A stretch of 64,000 bases of DNA from Prochlorococcus sp. AG-459-O09 (GTDB lineage: Bacteria; Cyanobacteriota; Cyanobacteriia; PCC-6307; Cyanobiaceae): positions 1 to 64,000 of the forward strand of contig QCRH01000003.1 in the NCBI GenBank assembly GCA_003211955.1. The letters run 5' to 3'. Every line of letters begins with the position of its first letter. Position 1 is the first letter of the stretch. Under the pieces are notes generated by a model. It was not told the origin of the DNA. It saw nothing but the letters and a program-made list of their open reading frames with translations, and searched no databases. Shown piece after piece: positions 60,777 through 64,000 of this stretch. The translations under genes and the position numbers were made by a program.

Positions 60777-60929
60777 TTATTTTTTAAATAGATCCTGTAT
60801 TACATATATATCTTCAGCTTTTGGATATTTTTGCTGAAAAACCTTTATTGCATGGTTGGGAGAGATCGCAAAAAGATTAATATTAACTCTATATTCATCA
60901 ACTAAGCCTGAAATTAAAAACTTTTTCAT
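60777..60929 (-). CDS. Hypothetical 50-aa protein
   Basis: MKKFLISGLVDEYRVNINLFAISPNHAIKVFQQKYPKAEDIYVIQDLFKK; read by eye, not in ORF track. Confidence 0.5.
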   Translation of the reverse strand: MKKFLISGLVDEYRVNINLFAISPNHAIKVFQQKYPKAEDIYVIQDLFKK

Positions 60930-60962
60930 TATTCCTCAATTTCCTTTATAACAATATTAATT

Positions 60963-60981
60963 TGTTCGCTAAATGTTCGCT
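60963..60981 (+). repeat. Iterons TGTTCGCT / AAATGTTCGCT, right-end pair
   Basis: tTGTTCGCTAAATGTTCGCTAT, same core and 11-bp spacing as left cluster. Confidence 0.8.
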
Positions 60982-60999
60982 ATGCATCAATTCGTTCTC

Positions 61000-61039
61000 G
61001 GCATAACTAGGCATATGTAGGCATATCAAGGCATATGAT
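61000..61039 (+). repeat. Four tandem 10-bp repeats GGCATAnnnn
   Basis: GGCATAACTA GGCATATGTA GGCATATCAA GGCATATGAT. Confidence 0.85.
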
Positions 61040-61051
61040 TTATTAATTTAG

Positions 61052-61067
61052 TCCCGCCCGGGGAGTT
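61052..61067 (+). repeat. attR-like direct repeat TCCCGCCCGGGGAGTT
   Basis: Exact copy of tRNA-Asn 3' end (59961-59976), not part of a tRNA here. Confidence 0.85.
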
Positions 61068-61405
61068 TATAAATTCCAAAAAGTTTTCCTAAGTTACCCT
61101 AAAAAGGTGATTTTTTTTATTTCTTTGCCCTTATTTTTATCAAATAGTGGTTATCCGAAGATATAATCAAATATATTTGATATATTATTAATAACAGTAT
61201 ATAGAACACTAAGAATGATCATAATTTATTCAAAATACTTAATTTTAGGAAATTTAAAAATAATTTTTAAAGAACAGTAATTAGAACATTTACTAAGTTC
61301 TCAACAAAAATGAAAAAAAAATAGCTCTTTGATTGATTTTCATTTTTTAAAATTAAGAAATATTTTTGTTTATATCGTTTGAATTACTACACCATTCAGG
61401 AAAAT

Positions 61406-61765
61406 CTAGTCATCCCACATATCCTTTTTCTCTTGCTCCAAATTATTTCTTTCAAGTAATTCTATTCTTTGCTTCTGAGAATCTATTTCTGTTTTAATTA
61501 CGTTTTTATCGTCAATGTATTTTGTTTGTATTTCTAAGATATTTATTTCAAATTGTTCTCCAAAAAAATCTGACATTTCTCTCCATGCTTCCATTTCCTC
61601 TTCTTTGCCAATAGTATCGTTTATCTGATGAGAAATAATTTCTAATACATATTGTTTTAGTTCTTGATGACTCATCGATTCAACTTTCTTTTGAATGTAA
61701 AGTTCTTTAAGACTTTCTAGTTGTTTTTTTGATAAATCAGAATAAATAATAGACTTCTTTTTCAT
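61406..61765 (-). CDS. Hypothetical acidic coiled-coil-like protein
   Basis: KKQLESLKELYIQKKVESMSHQELKQYVLEIISHQINDTIGKEEEMEAWREMSDFFGEQF. Confidence 0.65.
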   Translation of the reverse strand: MKKKSIIYSDLSKKQLESLKELYIQKKVESMSHQELKQYVLEIISHQINDTIGKEEEMEAWREMSDFFGEQFEINILEIQTKYIDDKNVIKTEIDSQKQRIELLERNNLEQEKKDMWDD

Positions 61766-61986
61766 AGATATTTAAATTTTTTTTAATATAGACAGAATTA
61801 TGAGTTAAAACATTTTGGAGAAATTAAAAATTTTAAATTTAGTTAATTCCTATTTGAAAATTGAAAATCTGTATTTAATTCAAGTTTTCCAAAACATATA
61901 AATAATTGGAATCTGTATTAGATATTATTCCAAATAGACCATTTTTTGTTTCTAATAATCCTTTGATTATTAAGAAAAGGTAAATA

Positions 61987-62044
61987 GAATCGAAAGAAAT
62001 TATAAAATTTCAACTTTTTTAAAATTTGTAATTTCTATCGAATC
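61987..62044 (+). other. Long hairpin upstream of rpaA
   Basis: 24-nt arms (GAATCGAAAGAAATTATAAAATTT / AAAATTTGTAATTTCTATCGAATC), 21 of 24 positions pair, 10-nt loop. Confidence 0.7.
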
Positions 62045-62171
62045 GCTTGTTATCACTAATTTATTTGATAAATCTAGTTGATAAAATTGTTTACAGTAAT
62101 TCAGCAATCTTTGTAAATTCTTGAGAGAATCGTAATACCAAAACTTAATTTTAATTTAATAGTTCATAAAT

Positions 62172-62954
62172 ATGAAAATTTCAATCCTTCTAATTGAAGA
62201 CGATCGTGATATGCGTGATTTGGTGGCTAGGCATTTAGAACATTCTGGTTTCGATGTCCAAAAAGCTGAAGATGGAATTAAAGGACAAGCATTAGCTCTT
62301 CAGTATTCACCAGATTTAATACTTTTGGATTTAATGTTACCAAGTGTTGATGGTTTAACTTTATGCCAGCGACTAAGACGAGATGAGAGAACTTCAAATA
62401 TACCAATTTTGATGATAACTGCGTTAGGTGGCCTTAAAGATAAAGTTACTGGCTTTAATTCTGGGGCAGATGATTACATTACTAAACCATTTGATTTAGA
62501 AGAATTATATGTACGCATAAAAGCCTTATTAAGAAGAACCAATAGAGCACAATTAAATTCTAGTAACCAGCAAGAAATATTAAATTATGGCCCTTTAACC
62601 CTTGTTCCGGAAAGATTTGAAGCTATATGGTTCGAATCTCCTGTTAGGTTAACGCATCTTGAATTTGAACTTCTTCATTGTCTTTTGCAGAGACATGGTC
62701 AAACTGTATCGCCAGCATTAATTCTTAAAGAAGTATGGGGATACGAACCTGATGATGATATTGAGACAATAAGAGTTCATATTAGACACTTACGAACTAA
62801 ACTTGAACCCGATCCACGCAAACCTATTTATATAAAAACTGTATACGGTGCTGGATATTGTCTTGAGTTACCTATTGGTTCTCAAGTAGAAACTGCTAGG
62901 CAAGAGTTCATTCAAGCAAGAAATCCCGACTTGATAAATTCTGCAGTAGATTAA
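62172..62954 (+). CDS. rpaA: OmpR-type response regulator RpaA (circadian output)
   Basis: [40 protein letters not shown]...[20 protein letters not shown]...[22 protein letters not shown]. Confidence 0.87.
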   Translation: MKISILLIEDDRDMRDLVARHLEHSGFDVQKAEDGIKGQALALQYSPDLILLDLMLPSVDGLTLCQRLRRDERTSNIPILMITALGGLKDKVTGFNSGADDYITKPFDLEELYVRIKALLRRTNRAQLNSSNQQEILNYGPLTLVPERFEAIWFESPVRLTHLEFELLHCLLQRHGQTVSPALILKEVWGYEPDDDIETIRVHIRHLRTKLEPDPRKPIYIKTVYGAGYCLELPIGSQVETARQEFIQARNPDLINSAVD

Positions 62955-63919
62955 TTTAATATATCTTCCATTGAAATTTTTAAAAAAGCTATTTCCCATG
63001 CCAACCTTGGTTGAATATTTTTTCTTAAGAGGTATTTCAAATTTTCAAGTTTTTTAACTAAACTGACATTTTTTGTTTTTCTCCACCACATTGTTTGAAT
63101 TAAATTTACTAAACAAATCTGTTGAAAAACTTCTAATTTTTCAGATATTGATTTAGATATTTCTAAAATTTCCAGACTATTTTTAATTGGAGAATCCAAT
63201 TTATTTATAATTTCATCTGAAAAATCATTCCAAATTTCAATATTTTTCAATAATTGATTTGGAGATCCATTTGCAGAATTTATTAAATCTTGAAATTTTA
63301 ATTTTGTATTAATTTTTAATTTAGAAGTATCTAAATATTCTTTTAAAATTGACTTTATTTGTTTACTAGAAAAAGATCGGAATCTGACGATTTGACATCT
63401 TGAGATGATGGTATCTAAGAGAAGGTTTAATTTAGATGTTAGTAAAATAAAAATGCCGTTACTAGGTTCTTCTAAGGTTTTTAAAAGGCAATTTGAGGCT
63501 GCTTCGTTTAAGAGGTGTGCATCAATAATCAAAACAATTTTTTTTTCTGAATTTATTGATTTTTGACTAAGAAAAGTTTTGATATTTCGTATTTGAGCAA
63601 TTTTAATAATCTCAGATCCACTTTTTATTGTTTTTTCAAGATCGAAACTTCCTGAACTCTTTGTTGCCAAAAGAGAATCAGGTTTAATAATTAAAAAATC
63701 AGGATGGTTATTGTTTGTAATTCTCTCTTCAATATTTTCGCTTGGGGAAGACTGTTTGAAAATCTCTTTTATAAATTGAAGAGCAGTTTGCTTTTTGCCT
63801 AATCCTTCAGCGCCATAAAATATATAACCATTAGCCAATGATTTGTTTTTAATTATGTTCTTAAGAAAGGTATTGATTTCTTCATTCAAGGAAGAATTAA
63901 TATTTTTAACCTCAATCAT
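62951..63919 (-). CDS. holB: DNA polymerase III subunit delta'
   Basis: [65 protein letters not shown]. Confidence 0.9.
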   Translation of the reverse strand: MIEVKNINSSLNEEINTFLKNIIKNKSLANGYIFYGAEGLGKKQTALQFIKEIFKQSSPSENIEERITNNNHPDFLIIKPDSLLATKSSGSFDLEKTIKSGSEIIKIAQIRNIKTFLSQKSINSEKKIVLIIDAHLLNEAASNCLLKTLEEPSNGIFILLTSKLNLLLDTIISRCQIVRFRSFSSKQIKSILKEYLDTSKLKINTKLKFQDLINSANGSPNQLLKNIEIWNDFSDEIINKLDSPIKNSLEILEISKSISEKLEVFQQICLVNLIQTMWWRKTKNVSLVKKLENLKYLLRKNIQPRLAWEIAFLKISMEDILN

Positions 63920-64000
63920 TTGTTAATAGAAAAATTGTTTAGCAAAGTCTCTTTAATTTGATTAGAAATAGTTTTAATATTTTGTGAAGCAGATATTACT
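63916..64000 (-). CDS. tmk: 3' end of upstream gene, probably thymidylate kinase (runs off window)
   Basis: Reads [30 protein letters not shown] overlapping holB ATG; assignment rests mainly on neighbourhood. Confidence 0.5.
   Translation of the reverse strand, partial: VISASQNIKTISNQIKETLLNNFSINK

Noticed and set aside
61000-61039. CRISPR-like array
   Set aside because: 10-bp contiguous tandem units without spacers and no cas genes; no CRISPR array found in the window.
61166-61181. Perfect palindrome ATCAAATATATTTGAT
   Set aside because: Short, entirely AT-rich apart from one C and one G, in an AT-rich intergenic region; expected by chance too often to claim a site.

Overview
AT-rich, densely packed chromosomal window that reads as a high-light-adapted Prochlorococcus-type marine picocyanobacterium. 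This is inferred from gene content (psbX, two hli genes, ycf66, ndhO, crr7, rpaA, PTPS, sufBCDS, zds, a petL-like ORF) and low GC; the strain is not determined. Most of it is ordinary core genome: smc C-terminus, accC, psbX, ycf66, def, S9 peptidase, suf operon, pgm, rarA-like ATPase, prxQ, coaX, cysH, NDH-2, an SLC13/KtrB/KtrA ion cluster, an ABC-F ATPase, HtrA, TolC, nadB, VKOR-DsbA, rimO, a tandem PTPS plus RibD_C pair, aroK, rbfA, hemD, zds, iscA-like, ndhO, cysK, an ABC ATPase, rpaA, holB and the tmk 3' end. Two tRNAs are present: Leu with a read anticodon AAG, and Asn(GTT). The most interesting region is 59.9-62.2 kb. There tRNA-Asn and an exact 16-bp copy of its 3' end, 1,091 bp downstream, bracket a recombinase-less segment. 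That segment has 11-bp-phased AAATGTTCGCT iterons at both ends, four tandem 10-bp GGCATAnnnn repeats next to the right att-like site, and a cysteine-rich anchored cargo protein. It looks like a minimal or remnant tRNA-targeted integrative element beside the circadian output regulator rpaA. Other signals: a long near-perfect hairpin upstream of rpaA, a candidate operator next to a ribbon-helix-helix gene, pervasive overlapping convergent stops including four shared TTAA palindromes, a two-domain CX5HGH PTPS translationally overlapped with a RibD_C-like reductase, an SR-like tail on Ycf66, and a twin-CX3C microprotein missing from the ORF track. No CRISPR array, rRNA or intact transposase/integrase was seen.
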